Below, in pieces: positions 36,174 through 44,946 of a stretch of DNA of 64,000 nt; the stretch's first letter is position 1, and each line of letters opens with the position of its first letter. A model generated the notes under the pieces. That model was not told where the DNA came from, ran no database searches, and saw only the letters and a program-made list of their open reading frames with translations. Both the position numbers and the translations under genes were made by a program. Source of the DNA: Lachnospiraceae bacterium (lineage in GTDB: Bacteria > Bacillota > Clostridia > Lachnospirales > Lachnospiraceae); NCBI GenBank assembly GCA_029012365.1, contig JAQXLY010000028.1, positions 1 to 64,000 on the forward strand. Direction: 5' to 3'.

Positions 36174-38043
36174 TGCAGCTATCGACCCCCTTTTCTCCTA
36201 AAAACCTCACCTTCCTCATCCGGTTCACCGCTGCCAATACATCTTCCTTACGCGGCAAATCCATAAACCTTTCACAGTCCGTAAAATAGTTGGAAAAGAT
36301 ACAATCAAGGCCTTCTGTTTCCATTCTGCGGTACAACGTCTCCAGCTTCATTCCCATATCAAACTTCGTTTCATTTAAGGACACCTCCAAATACCGTATC
36401 AGAAATCCCACCGCATTCCGCTGTGCTTTGGTAATCAGACCGGAAAGCATCCTAAGGTCAATCGCTTCCTCTCCGAGATAAACAATTCCCATGTCCGTTA
36501 CTTCTAAACGTTCCGTTCCGGTTTCCGGCACAAACGATGAGAAGCCTTCCGCACTTAATATCCGGTGCTGCTTCCACTGTGCCGCCTGCACCTTTTCCGG
36601 CTTTGATGACGTAACATTATTTGTGCTAAGCTGCTTTGCCTCTTCCGTCACGCCGTGTATCCGGTAATCCTCCATCAGATACACCCGGTCCGCCACCGAC
36701 AAATATTCTCCGCTGCCGCCGATAACAAGGATTGTAGACACGCCTTCCTTTTCATACAGTTCCCGTACCCGCTCCGTAAACGGCGTAATCGGCTCCTTTT
36801 TTACCAGCTCCCGCATCAAACTGTCCCGAATCATAAAGTTGGTCGCACTCCGGTCCTCGTCAATCAGAAGCAGCCTGCTTCCTATATTCACCGCTTCCAT
36901 GATATTTGCCGCCTGCGAGGTGGAACCGGATGCCCGCTCCGTAGAAAAGTGTGCCGTATCCTTTCCCGGTATCCATTTGATAAACGGTGTGATATTTACA
37001 TTCTTCACACTGCGTCCGTCCTCTGCCGCAATCCCCATCGCCGTAGCATCCGTAATACATAGCTCTCTTCCGTCCCCCCATGCATGGTCGTAAATACCTG
37101 CCGCAACTGCCTCAAGAAGAGTTGATTTTCCGGAATATCCGCCACCGGTAATCACCGTAACACCGCGCCTGATTCCCATTCCTTTTACCCCGCACACCTC
37201 AATTTCATCCTCAGGCACCGAAATAAACGGCACCGCTCCCTGCATCGGCAGGTCACTTCCTCCCTCCCTCGGTAAAATGCTTCCGTTTGCAAGAAACGCG
37301 CAGTACCCGCTTCTCTTTAACCGGGTGCGGATATCCTTTTGCAGCTTTGCAAGCTCTATCGCATCCTCATATTCATACCGCTTAAATTCCGCAATATACC
37401 GGTCCACTGCATCCGGCAGATCCTGCGTCAGCATACGGAGCGTTTTTCGAAGCTTTTTCTCCGGTAACTGCACCTGAAGCATCAGGCACAGGCAAAGCTC
37501 CGGTTCACCCACGTCCTCCGGCGGTATCAAATACACCGCATCACCGCTACCTACCGTATAATCTTTCTTCGGACAGACCTTAAAATACACGGAATTCCGC
37601 GCAAGCACCTCTCCTCCCGGACGATAGCAGTAATACTTGCCTTTCTCACTGTCCGGCCTGTTCCGGTTATATAGCGGCTCGTTTAATTCATCGATATACG
37701 GCAGAAACGCTCTCAGACAATAATCTGCTCCGGCAACCCCCGTTTCCGTAATTCCAAGATAGCTTACCGGTATCGATATGGTAATGGTCGGCTTATCCTG
37801 TGCCAGCTTGTGAGTACGTTCAATCCGGTATCCGATGTTCTCCCTGTAATAGGTATTGTCCATATCTTCATAGGGTGCCATTTCCCCTTGATACGGATGT
37901 ACGAACATCCGTCCCTCATACATTTCCTTATAGGTCTTTGTGTTTGCTTCCATACTAAGAATTTTTTGTTTTAATCGTTTCAGAGTATCAATCCCCTTTC
38001 TGTTTGTTCCGCAGGGCAAAATTCTCCCTTTAACGGGAAGCAC
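36163..38043 (-). CDS. ABC-class ATPase (ABC_ATPase, COG3044-like), copy A
   Basis: The frame given is the longest (626 residues). It has a P-loop VITGGGYSGKSTLLEAVAAG, SGSTSQAANIMEAV, Walker B SRLLLIDEDRSATNFMIRD and VSTILVIGGSGEYLSVADRVY, paralogous to the next gene. The start is uncertain: GTG at 38043, a TTG about nine codons later with GGGAG, a CTG about 20 codons in with AAAGGGG, or ATG 37953 without a ribosome site. Homology to copy B suggests translation begins before that ATG. The first codons overlap a foldable leader (38011-38086), so start choice may be regulated. Confidence 0.83.
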   Translation of the reverse strand: MLPVKGRILPCGTNRKGIDTLKRLKQKILSMEANTKTYKEMYEGRMFVHPYQGEMAPYEDMDNTYYRENIGYRIERTHKLAQDKPTITISIPVSYLGITETGVAGADYCLRAFLPYIDELNEPLYNRNRPDSEKGKYYCYRPGGEVLARNSVYFKVCPKKDYTVGSGDAVYLIPPEDVGEPELCLCLMLQVQLPEKKLRKTLRMLTQDLPDAVDRYIAEFKRYEYEDAIELAKLQKDIRTRLKRSGYCAFLANGSILPREGGSDLPMQGAVPFISVPEDEIEVCGVKGMGIRRGVTVITGGGYSGKSTLLEAVAAGIYDHAWGDGRELCITDATAMGIAAEDGRSVKNVNITPFIKWIPGKDTAHFSTERASGSTSQAANIMEAVNIGSRLLLIDEDRSATNFMIRDSLMRELVKKEPITPFTERVRELYEKEGVSTILVIGGSGEYLSVADRVYLMEDYRIHGVTEEAKQLSTNNVTSSKPEKVQAAQWKQHRILSAEGFSSFVPETGTERLEVTDMGIVYLGEEAIDLRMLSGLITKAQRNAVGFLIRYLEVSLNETKFDMGMKLETLYRRMETEGLDCIFSNYFTDCERFMDLPRKEDVLAAVNRMRKVRFLGEKGVDSCNED

Positions 38044-38086
38044 CCTGCTGCCTTTTCACGGAACCGGACACATACGTTACGGTTCC
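38011..38086 (-). other. Foldable leader before the ABC-class ATPase pair
   Basis: Two stable hairpins stand side by side on the minus strand: GGAACCG/CGGTTCC (38086-38080 with 38066-38060) and GCAGGG/CCCTGC enclosing TCCC/GGGA (38048-38011). They lie at or just before the candidate start codons. I do not match them to a known riboswitch. They may be a translational control element or chance pairing. Confidence 0.4.
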
Positions 38087-38252
38087 TTATGCTTCTGTTT
38101 GGTTTGGGAAAATAAAAGATTCAATATTTAAGTCAGAACTGTATCCTGCTTCGTGTGGGGTATCACATAATGACGGTTGCTGCATAAAGAATTATGCGAA
38201 TCCGCATTCTGCAAAGCACTTTACTTACAGAAAGATTCTCCCGAAAAGAAAA

Positions 38253-38278
38253 AGGGCACATCCACACGGATGTGCCCT
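38253..38278 (-). terminator. Terminator of the 19-residue ORF
   Basis: A perfect 11-bp stem (AGGGCACATCC/GGATGTGCCCT) with a four-base loop is followed by TTTTTCTTTTC on the minus strand, 27 bp after the small ORF's stop. Confidence 0.9.
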
Positions 38279-38305
38279 GAATTCACCTTTAGAAAAGCTG
38301 TACAA

Positions 38306-38365
38306 TCAAAAATTGGACAGAGCTTCGGCGACCGATACAACATCCGACTTAAATAAGATTGTCAT
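38306..38365 (-). CDS. Small ORF, 19 residues, with consensus promoter and terminator
   Basis: The ORF encodes MTILFKSDVVSVAEALSNF. AGGAGG lies eight bases before the ATG, a perfect promoter (38412-38440) lies 46 bp upstream, and a strong terminator follows. All signals of a complete gene are thus present in about 190 bp. It could be a functional small peptide, or a leader peptide that attenuates the ABC-class ATPase genes downstream; it has no run of repeated codons of the classical attenuator type. I do not recognise the sequence. Confidence 0.6.
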   Translation of the reverse strand: MTILFKSDVVSVAEALSNF

Positions 38366-38411
38366 ATAAATCGCCTCCTAACGTAAAATCAAAACCTTTG
38401 TTACTCCAGTC

Positions 38412-38440
38412 ATTATACCTGACTTTTTCAAAGCTGTCAA
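38412..38440 (-). promoter_or_regulatory. Consensus promoter of the 19-residue ORF
   Basis: On the minus strand, TTGACA (38440-38435) and TATAAT (38417-38412) are separated by 17 bp: both hexamers match consensus exactly. Such strength is found elsewhere in the window only before the tRNA genes. Confidence 0.88.
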
Positions 38441-38561
38441 GATATTTTTCCATTTTATTTACTCAATATTATGCCCCTTTCCTGCGCTTTCCGTATCCAC
38501 CCTCTTTTCACGGTACCGATAAGAGTTGTCGTCGGAATTTAGTCTTTTGTTAATCCATCCC

Positions 38562-41312
38562 TTACTTTATCTTTTCGATTACAAGTTTATGGAAGTCCAG
38601 ACCATTCTGTCCAAACGCAAGACGAATTCTCGCCGGCTGGAAACAAATAAAATACTCACCGCTAAAGGCAACCGGCTTTCCGCCCGTTCCGTTCCAGGTA
38701 AAGGTATTATACGGCGTACCCATAATGTACAGTGTTACCGGAAGCTGTGCAAGCTCTCCGGCCATGGAGCTTGCCGTAATCGTAAAGCGGTAGTTTGTCA
38801 CCTCTTCCACATTCAGCATAAACGTATACTGACCACCCTTTTTACTCGAAACACCGGTCATATCTATCTCAAGATAATCCCCAAGATTGTAGGTAAGACT
38901 ATCATTTGCACCATCCTCTTCTTCTTCCTCAGGATAGTTAATACGCTCGATCACATCATCCGTACCGCACAAACGTTTTAATGCATGGGTAGTCATAATG
39001 AAACGACAAATATTGGCTGCGTTTCTCTGAAGTTCGGAACGTGCGAGTGAACCGTCCGCCAAAGCCTCCATTACATTATCGTCATGGGTCAGACTATCGG
39101 TACATACCATATATACATCATTCTGAGACTGCGCCATGGCTGCAAAATCTCTCTTGTCCACCGGCTGATTGCGCCGGTTAATTGCTGCCCACCAGTCCGT
39201 CATAACAAGTCCGGTAAAGCCCCAGTCATCACGCAGGATTGCAGTAGCCAGGTCATAGTTTCCCGCGGTCCAGACACCGTTTAAGCAGCCATATGTGGTC
39301 ATAACAGTACGCGCTTTGCCGTCTTTTACCGCAATTTCAAAGCACCGTAAATAAATTTCACGGAGTGCACGCTCCGAAATGACCGAATCCGATGTATGAC
39401 GTCCGGACTCCTGGTCGTTTCCGCAAAAATGCTTAATTGTCCCGGTAACTCCGGCAGAGTGGAAGCCTTGTAACTCTGCGGCTCCCATTGTTCCGGTCAA
39501 ATACGGGTCTTCGGAAAAATACTCGAAATTACGCCCGTTTAACGGATGGCGATGTAAGTTCATCCCCGGTCCAAGCATACAGTCGACCTTGTGATATGCC
39601 GCCTCTAATCCGAAGCAGGTAAATAATTCGTAAATCAGCTCCTTATTAAAGGTAGATGCCAGAAGTGTTCCGTTCGGGATACTGAATGCCTTTGTGCCAC
39701 AGTCCATACGGATTCCCGCCGGGCCGTCGGCACAGCACGCACATGGAATACCAAACGCAGAAAGCTCGTCCGTCACTCCGCCAAAGGTAGATGCGGTACC
39801 CGGTGTTACCTTCGGACTGCTCATCCCCTCACCGCGGATAATACATGCCAGATTCTCATCCGTAAACTGAGCAATAAAGGCATCCATGGAAGCCTTCCCG
39901 TCCGCCACATCCGCAAGCTTAATCCCTTTATCTCCGGTATATGCAAGCTCCTTTGGAAGACGTTCCAGTCTGCGTGTCTCATCAAGCGGCTCCGTCCCCG
40001 GGACCTCCTCCAGCTTCACCGAATAACCGCCTCCGTTCTGTTCCGGAACGATACGTGGGAAGGAAAGCACCGGTGCCAGAACCTTTTCATGCTTAGAAAC
40101 AACACACAGCTCCGTCGCAGTAGTAGCGGCTGCTTTCTTTGCGCTGCGTACATCAGCTCCTACATAGAAGGTGTATTCTCCTGCCTCCAGGACGAAACAG
40201 GACGGATGACCTGTTTTTCCCAAATCATCAAACGAAGCCAAATCTGCTATCTGAATACATACCGACAGAACCTGTGACTCCTTTGGTGCCAGCAACTTCG
40301 TTTTTTCATACGCGCACAGCACTCTTGCCGGTTTACCGAGTACTCCCTGAGGTGCCTCAAAGTATACCTGAACAACCTCCTTACCTGCTGTCTCTCCGGT
40401 ATTTGTCACCGCCACCTCAAGTGTTACCGTCTCTTTTGACACGGCAACAGCCGTTGTATTTATGGAAAAGGTTGTATATGAAAGGCCAAAGCCGAACGGA
40501 TACATTACCCTGTCTTTTGCAAATGTCTCAAAATAACGGTATCCGACATAAATATCCTCGGAATAGAAATTTCGCTCCCTGCTTCCGAAATACGGATGAG
40601 ACGGGTAATCCTCCAGTTTATATGCAATCGTATCAGGGAGCTTACCGGACGGGTTCACCTTACCTGTCAGCACCTGTGCTGTACCTGTTCCTCCAAGCAT
40701 ACCTCCCTGCCATACATACAGCACAGCCTCCGGTGCATACGCTTTTACAAAGCTCATATCAATCAGACCGCCTACGTTTAAAAGCACGACCATCTTCTTA
40801 AAGTGCTTTCTTACTTTTGCAAGCATCTGTTCTTCTTCGTCACTCAAGAAATAAGCACCCTTTTCCGCACGGTTATCCTGGTCCTCACCGGCAGTACGTC
40901 CGATAATGACAAGTGCCGTCTCCGATTCAGCAGCCACTCTTTCACAAAGGGAATCCTCCAAAACCATTTCCTTCTGGCTCCACGGTTCTGCGCCCCAGCC
41001 GGTTCCCAAATCAAACGGATGCTCCATACACCACGCTTCATAGGTGGAAAGCAGCTCTTTATTCACCTCTACCATGCCGCTCTCCTGCAATGCCTCTGTA
41101 ATACCCACCACATGAGAAACATTTACCATACCGCCGGAGCCGGTACCGCTTTTATAATAATCAAACTGTATTCTTCCGAATACAGCAACCTTTTCTCCCG
41201 CCTTAAGCGGAAGGACCTGCTTCTCATTCTTAAGTAGAACAATACCCTCCGCTATCGATTGAATTGCAGTCTCCGAGTAATGCTTCCAGTCAAGTACCTT
41301 CTTTTGTCCCAT
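38562..41312 (-). CDS. Glycoside hydrolase family 3 beta-glucosidase, permuted domain order
   Basis: The 916-residue protein has the GH3 C-terminal domain first (about 1-280, VVLLNVGG, YPFGFGLSYTTF), a fibronectin-III-like domain (about 290-400, VAVTNTGETAGKEVVQVYF), then the catalytic TIM barrel (about 470-760) with CADGPAGIRMD, KHFCGND and the nucleophile Asp706 in GLVMTDWW. A further C-terminal beta domain ends the protein. This swapped order is known from rumen enzymes such as those of Butyrivibrio fibrisolvens and Ruminococcus albus. There is no signal peptide, so it probably hydrolyses imported beta-glucosides in the cytoplasm. Confidence 0.93.
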   Translation of the reverse strand: MGQKKVLDWKHYSETAIQSIAEGIVLLKNEKQVLPLKAGEKVAVFGRIQFDYYKSGTGSGGMVNVSHVVGITEALQESGMVEVNKELLSTYEAWCMEHPFDLGTGWGAEPWSQKEMVLEDSLCERVAAESETALVIIGRTAGEDQDNRAEKGAYFLSDEEEQMLAKVRKHFKKMVVLLNVGGLIDMSFVKAYAPEAVLYVWQGGMLGGTGTAQVLTGKVNPSGKLPDTIAYKLEDYPSHPYFGSRERNFYSEDIYVGYRYFETFAKDRVMYPFGFGLSYTTFSINTTAVAVSKETVTLEVAVTNTGETAGKEVVQVYFEAPQGVLGKPARVLCAYEKTKLLAPKESQVLSVCIQIADLASFDDLGKTGHPSCFVLEAGEYTFYVGADVRSAKKAAATTATELCVVSKHEKVLAPVLSFPRIVPEQNGGGYSVKLEEVPGTEPLDETRRLERLPKELAYTGDKGIKLADVADGKASMDAFIAQFTDENLACIIRGEGMSSPKVTPGTASTFGGVTDELSAFGIPCACCADGPAGIRMDCGTKAFSIPNGTLLASTFNKELIYELFTCFGLEAAYHKVDCMLGPGMNLHRHPLNGRNFEYFSEDPYLTGTMGAAELQGFHSAGVTGTIKHFCGNDQESGRHTSDSVISERALREIYLRCFEIAVKDGKARTVMTTYGCLNGVWTAGNYDLATAILRDDWGFTGLVMTDWWAAINRRNQPVDKRDFAAMAQSQNDVYMVCTDSLTHDDNVMEALADGSLARSELQRNAANICRFIMTTHALKRLCGTDDVIERINYPEEEEEDGANDSLTYNLGDYLEIDMTGVSSKKGGQYTFMLNVEEVTNYRFTITASSMAGELAQLPVTLYIMGTPYNTFTWNGTGGKPVAFSGEYFICFQPARIRLAFGQNGLDFHKLVIEKIK

Positions 41313-41334
41313 ACATCTGTCCTTTCTGCGTAAA

Positions 41335-42066
41335 TCAGCTTTTTTTTATTTTATCGTCACACGAACGCTTCTTTAACAGTGCCTCAGCCAACACCAAATC
41401 GTCCGGTGTCGTTACCTTCAGGTTCGTATAGCTTCCCCGTACCATCTGTATACCAATGTCATGGTAAAGACCGACCACCATGGCATCATCCGTCACCTGC
41501 ACCTCCGGTTCCGTCATCAACTGCCTGTAAGCATCATATACCAAGGAAAATTCAAACGCCTGCGGTGTCTGCGCTATCCAGAGACTCTCACGCTTCGGTG
41601 TCAGTGTAATCACCCCATGCTCGTCCGTCATCTGAATCGTATCCTTTACCGGCATCCCTGTCACGCAGGCTCCGTAGCTTTCCGTTTCCTGCAGCAGACG
41701 GTTGATTAACTCCGGTGTCACTAATGGCCTTGCCCCGTCATGAATCAGTACATACTCCGGAATATCCTCCGCGGACTGTTCTCCCAGATATTGCAGACCG
41801 TTCCACACCGACACATAACGTTCCGCCCCCCCTGTCGTTACCGCAACTACCTTTGTAAACCTATAACGTTCTACCAGTTCCCTTCTGCAATACTCTTCCT
41901 CTCCTTCTGCCGTAACCAGCACCACACATTCTACCGCGCTTTCCTCAAATGCGCGCAGGGAATAATACAGAAGCGGTTTTCCGTCCAGCTCCATATACTG
42001 CTTCGGAATGTCGCTCTGCATCCTGGTTCCTTTTCCGCCTGCCAACACAATCCCCGCTGTAACCAT
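41335..42066 (-). CDS. ispD: 2-C-methyl-D-erythritol 4-phosphate cytidylyltransferase
   Basis: The 243-residue protein has the IspD N-terminal motif VLAGGKGTRMQSDIPKQYMEL, the central IHDGARPLVTPELI, and VTDDAMVVG. It transfers CMP from CTP to methylerythritol phosphate in the non-mevalonate isoprenoid pathway. The C-terminus is slightly extended with Lys/Arg-rich residues. GGAGG lies before the ATG, and it directly follows tsaD. Confidence 0.93.
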   Translation of the reverse strand: MVTAGIVLAGGKGTRMQSDIPKQYMELDGKPLLYYSLRAFEESAVECVVLVTAEGEEEYCRRELVERYRFTKVVAVTTGGAERYVSVWNGLQYLGEQSAEDIPEYVLIHDGARPLVTPELINRLLQETESYGACVTGMPVKDTIQMTDEHGVITLTPKRESLWIAQTPQAFEFSLVYDAYRQLMTEPEVQVTDDAMVVGLYHDIGIQMVRGSYTNLKVTTPDDLVLAEALLKKRSCDDKIKKS

Positions 42067-42074
42067 AGTCCTCC

Positions 42075-43085
42075 TTAACGCTCACCGAGCTGCAAATTCG
42101 GCACTGCATTTAAATCCAGACCGTGCCGTACCCCCCTTTGATACTCATAATACGCCGCCGCACCAATCATTGCCGCATTGTCGGTACAAAGAATCGGAGA
42201 CGGACGATAAAGCTCTATTCCGGCATTCTTACATGCCGCCTCCATTCCCGCGCGAATTGCGGAATTTGATGCCACACCACCTGCCAGTGCCAGCTTTTTC
42301 ATTCCGGTATTTTTCACTGCCGCCATTGTCTTTTCCACCAGCACCTCTACCACCGACTGTTGGAACGAAGCCGCTACATCCGCGGGATTCACCGGGGTGC
42401 CCTGCATTGCGGACTGATTCAAGTAATTCAGCACCGCTGACTTTACACCGCTGAAACTGAAATCATACGGCGAATCCGCTATCTGCCCTTTCGGGAATGC
42501 GATTGCCCTCGGATTTCCTTCTTTCGAAAGCCTGTCAATCTTCGGTCCTCCCGGATATCCGAGCCCGATAGCACGTGCCACCTTATCAAATGCCTCTCCT
42601 GCCGCATCGTCATGAGTTCTTCCGAGAATCTCATATACCCCATAGTCCGCCACCCGCACTAAATGGGTATGACCGCCGGATACCACAAGGCATAAAAACG
42701 GCGGTTCTAATTCTTTATTCTCTATGTAATTTGCAGAAATATGTCCCTCGATATGATGAACTCCAATCAACGGCTTTCCTGCCGCGTAAGCAAGTGCCTT
42801 TGCATGGGCCACGCCTACAAGCAGCGCCCCTACCAGTCCCGGGCCATAGGTAACCGCTATGGCATCTGCCTCCGCAAGCTTCATACCGGCTTCGGTTAAT
42901 GCCTGCTCTACCACATGATTGATGCGTTCCGTATGCTTTCTCGATGCTATTTCCGGCACTACACCACCATACAGGGTATGGATATCAATTTGTGATGATA
43001 TTACATTAGACAGCACATCCCGTCCGTTTTCCACCACTGCTGCCGCTGTTTCATCACAGGATGATTCAATCGCTAAAATTCGCAC
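42075..43085 (-). CDS. tsaD: tRNA threonylcarbamoyladenosine transferase subunit TsaD
   Basis: The 336-residue protein has the ASKHA-fold motifs [14 protein letters not shown], the metal-binding HIEGH, and [14 protein letters not shown]. With TsaB and TsaE it transfers the threonylcarbamoyl group to A37 of ANN-reading tRNAs. Its partners tsaB and tsaE lie 13 kb away (55.9-57.1 kb). The start is taken as GTG 43085 because GGAGG lies eight bases upstream and family members start here; a 16-codon extension to ATG 43133 has no support. Confidence 0.95.
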   Translation of the reverse strand: MRILAIESSCDETAAAVVENGRDVLSNVISSQIDIHTLYGGVVPEIASRKHTERINHVVEQALTEAGMKLAEADAIAVTYGPGLVGALLVGVAHAKALAYAAGKPLIGVHHIEGHISANYIENKELEPPFLCLVVSGGHTHLVRVADYGVYEILGRTHDDAAGEAFDKVARAIGLGYPGGPKIDRLSKEGNPRAIAFPKGQIADSPYDFSFSGVKSAVLNYLNQSAMQGTPVNPADVAASFQQSVVEVLVEKTMAAVKNTGMKKLALAGGVASNSAIRAGMEAACKNAGIELYRPSPILCTDNAAMIGAAAYYEYQRGVRHGLDLNAVPNLQLGER

Positions 43086-43105
43086 CTTTTCCGCCTCCAC
43101 AAATA

Positions 43106-43669
43106 TTACTCGGCCTTTTCTGCCGTCTCCCATCCAAGAATCTTATAATTCCCTTCGCTATCCTTGCGCATTATCAGATTGCGGTAGCTTCCGCCGCTTC
43201 CCTCACCGGAGCGGCTCATAAGCTGAAATTGCAGGGATGCATACTCTTTTCCGTCCTTTTTCCATTTTGATACATTACTTGCCTTGTCTATAACATATCC
43301 GGTAAAAACAAGTCCCTTTTCCTTTGCTTCCGCTAAATCCTTCTTTGTTGCCGCAAGCAGCTGTTCGTACGGATTTAGTGCGGCAAACTCTTCGTCAAAT
43401 AAGGAAAGCTCCAATTCCACCAGTTTTTCCAGCTGTTCCTCCGTCGTCTGCGTACTGTAAATACATTCCACAATCCCACAATAAAATTCCGTTAATGCAT
43501 AAGGAGTCGGCGGATAATTTGTTTCCAGATTTTTGCTAAGAAGCTGTTCCGCCACCGTATTCACCGGTTCCTTTGCCTCTTTTCCGGAACGGTCGATGTA
43601 CAGATACAATGCAACAATGGCACATGCCAGTACCAGAACTGCACTGATGGTTCCGATTCTCTTTTTCAT
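43106..43669 (-). CDS. Membrane-anchored protein of unknown function (DUF6715-like)
   Basis: The 187-residue protein has an N-terminal membrane anchor (about residues 7-26) and a soluble outer domain with acidic helices ([19 protein letters not shown]) and beta-type C-terminus ([15 protein letters not shown]). I associate it with the clostridial DUF6715 family, function unassigned. AAGGAGG precedes the ATG. It lies between rnz and tsaD on the same strand. Confidence 0.65.
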   Translation of the reverse strand: MKKRIGTISAVLVLACAIVALYLYIDRSGKEAKEPVNTVAEQLLSKNLETNYPPTPYALTEFYCGIVECIYSTQTTEEQLEKLVELELSLFDEEFAALNPYEQLLAATKKDLAEAKEKGLVFTGYVIDKASNVSKWKKDGKEYASLQFQLMSRSGEGSGGSYRNLIMRKDSEGNYKILGWETAEKAE

Positions 43670-43698
43670 ACGTATCCCTCCTTTGCATCACAGATAAA

Positions 43699-44613
43699 CT
43701 ACTCTGTTTTATCAAATTCTAACACCACTGTTTTTCCGTCTTTTCCCGCATAGACTTCCGGAAAAATTTTCCTTGTCTTCGGAATATACTCCTCCGGGCG
43801 AATCAGGGAAGGACTGTAATGGGTCAGCCATAGTTCCTTTACATTCGCCTCTTTTGCCAGCTTTGCCGCCTCAAAAAACGTCATGTGCTTATGCTCCAGC
43901 GCCTTATTCTGTTTATCATCCTCCCCATACATGCCTTCACAGATGAATAAATCCGCATCTGCGGCATGGGAGACAATGCTTTTTGTCGGTCTGGTATCCG
44001 TACAGTAGGAAAGTCTGATTCCCCTCCTTGGCGGGCCAAGCACCATATCCGGCGTAAAGCATAAATCACCTTCCGTAATCATCTCACCCTTTTGCAGCCT
44101 GCTCCAATACCGCTGCGGGACATGGTTCTTATCCGCCAGCTCCGGAAAGAATCGTCCACCGCGTCGCACCACTACGGAATATCCGTAGCAGAGTACATTA
44201 TGATTCACCTTATATGCTTCAATTTCATAGCCGTGACAGGAAATCGTCTCTTCCGTCTCGGTTAATTCATGGAACTCCAACGAAAAGGGCAACTCCGGCG
44301 CTATTGTGCGTAACGCGCCGACTACCCGTTCTAACCCCTTCGGTCCTATGAGCGTCACCGGTTCCCTGCGTTCCGCATTTCCCATCGACAAAAGCAGCCC
44401 GGGTAAGCCGCTGATATGGTCTCCGTGATAATGCGTAAAGCATATCACATCAATATCATGAAAGCTCCACCCCTTTTCCCGAATTGCCACCTGGGTTCCT
44501 TCCCCGCAATCAATCAGCAGACTGCTGCCGTTTAACCGGGTCATCAGTGCTGTCAGCCAACGATTCGGAAGCGGCATCATTCCACCGGTTCCCAACAAAC
44601 AAACCTCTAACAT
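43699..44613 (-). CDS. rnz: Ribonuclease Z (tRNA 3' endonuclease)
   Basis: The 304-residue metallo-beta-lactamase fold protein has the signature THYHGDHISGLPGLL, DCGEGTQVAI, the exosite region, and terminal histidine motifs (KHMTFFEAAKLA, LTHYSPS). It cleaves tRNA precursors lacking encoded CCA, which fits the tRNA genes in this window. The start overlaps the stop of the upstream small gene (ATG within TTATGTTAG), indicating coupling. Confidence 0.95.
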   Translation of the reverse strand: MLEVCLLGTGGMMPLPNRWLTALMTRLNGSSLLIDCGEGTQVAIREKGWSFHDIDVICFTHYHGDHISGLPGLLLSMGNAERREPVTLIGPKGLERVVGALRTIAPELPFSLEFHELTETEETISCHGYEIEAYKVNHNVLCYGYSVVVRRGGRFFPELADKNHVPQRYWSRLQKGEMITEGDLCFTPDMVLGPPRRGIRLSYCTDTRPTKSIVSHAADADLFICEGMYGEDDKQNKALEHKHMTFFEAAKLAKEANVKELWLTHYSPSLIRPEEYIPKTRKIFPEVYAGKDGKTVVLEFDKTE

Positions 44614-44834
44614 AAAACCTCCTGCTTTGTTTCTATCTTCACAGGTACTCTAAACTGCTTTATCCATGCGTCATAGCATGCCTCGCACAGTACGATATGA
44701 TGAATCTGTAAATCTTTTTCGGAAAAATAGCCCCATTCCTTGCGGATATACACCGCATCCTCCGTCACAGTTTTCCCGCTGTCCGAAGTCTGCAATGCCC
44801 GTCCGCAGCAATTACAGCGTACTTCCTTTTTCAT
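44607..44834 (-). CDS. Small Cys-rich protein of unknown function
   Basis: The 75-residue protein has CNCCGRAL near the N-terminus and CEACYDAW near the C-terminus, a likely zinc-ribbon pair. ATG 44834 has AGGAG eight bases upstream. It is translationally coupled to rnz. I do not recognise a named family beyond zinc-ribbon-like. Confidence 0.75.
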   Translation of the reverse strand: MKKEVRCNCCGRALQTSDSGKTVTEDAVYIRKEWGYFSEKDLQIHHIVLCEACYDAWIKQFRVPVKIETKQEVLC

Positions 44835-44946
44835 CCGTTCCACTCCTTTCGCTCCCTCAGGCTAATTATACCTCTTTTTTAGCAAAAAGGGTAGTGGAAA
44901 TTATTTTCTGCTTTAGGGTTCATCAAAGGTGTGTGGATTTTTCCGT

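Noticed and set aside
38043-38250. Further gene between the small ORF and the ATPase pair
   Set aside because: No ORF with a ribosome site is present; only the hairpin leader is supported.
40139-40801. 220-residue plus-strand ORF opposite the GH3 gene
   Set aside because: Proline- and leucine-rich composition is typical of an antisense shadow; GH3 motifs on the other strand are decisive.
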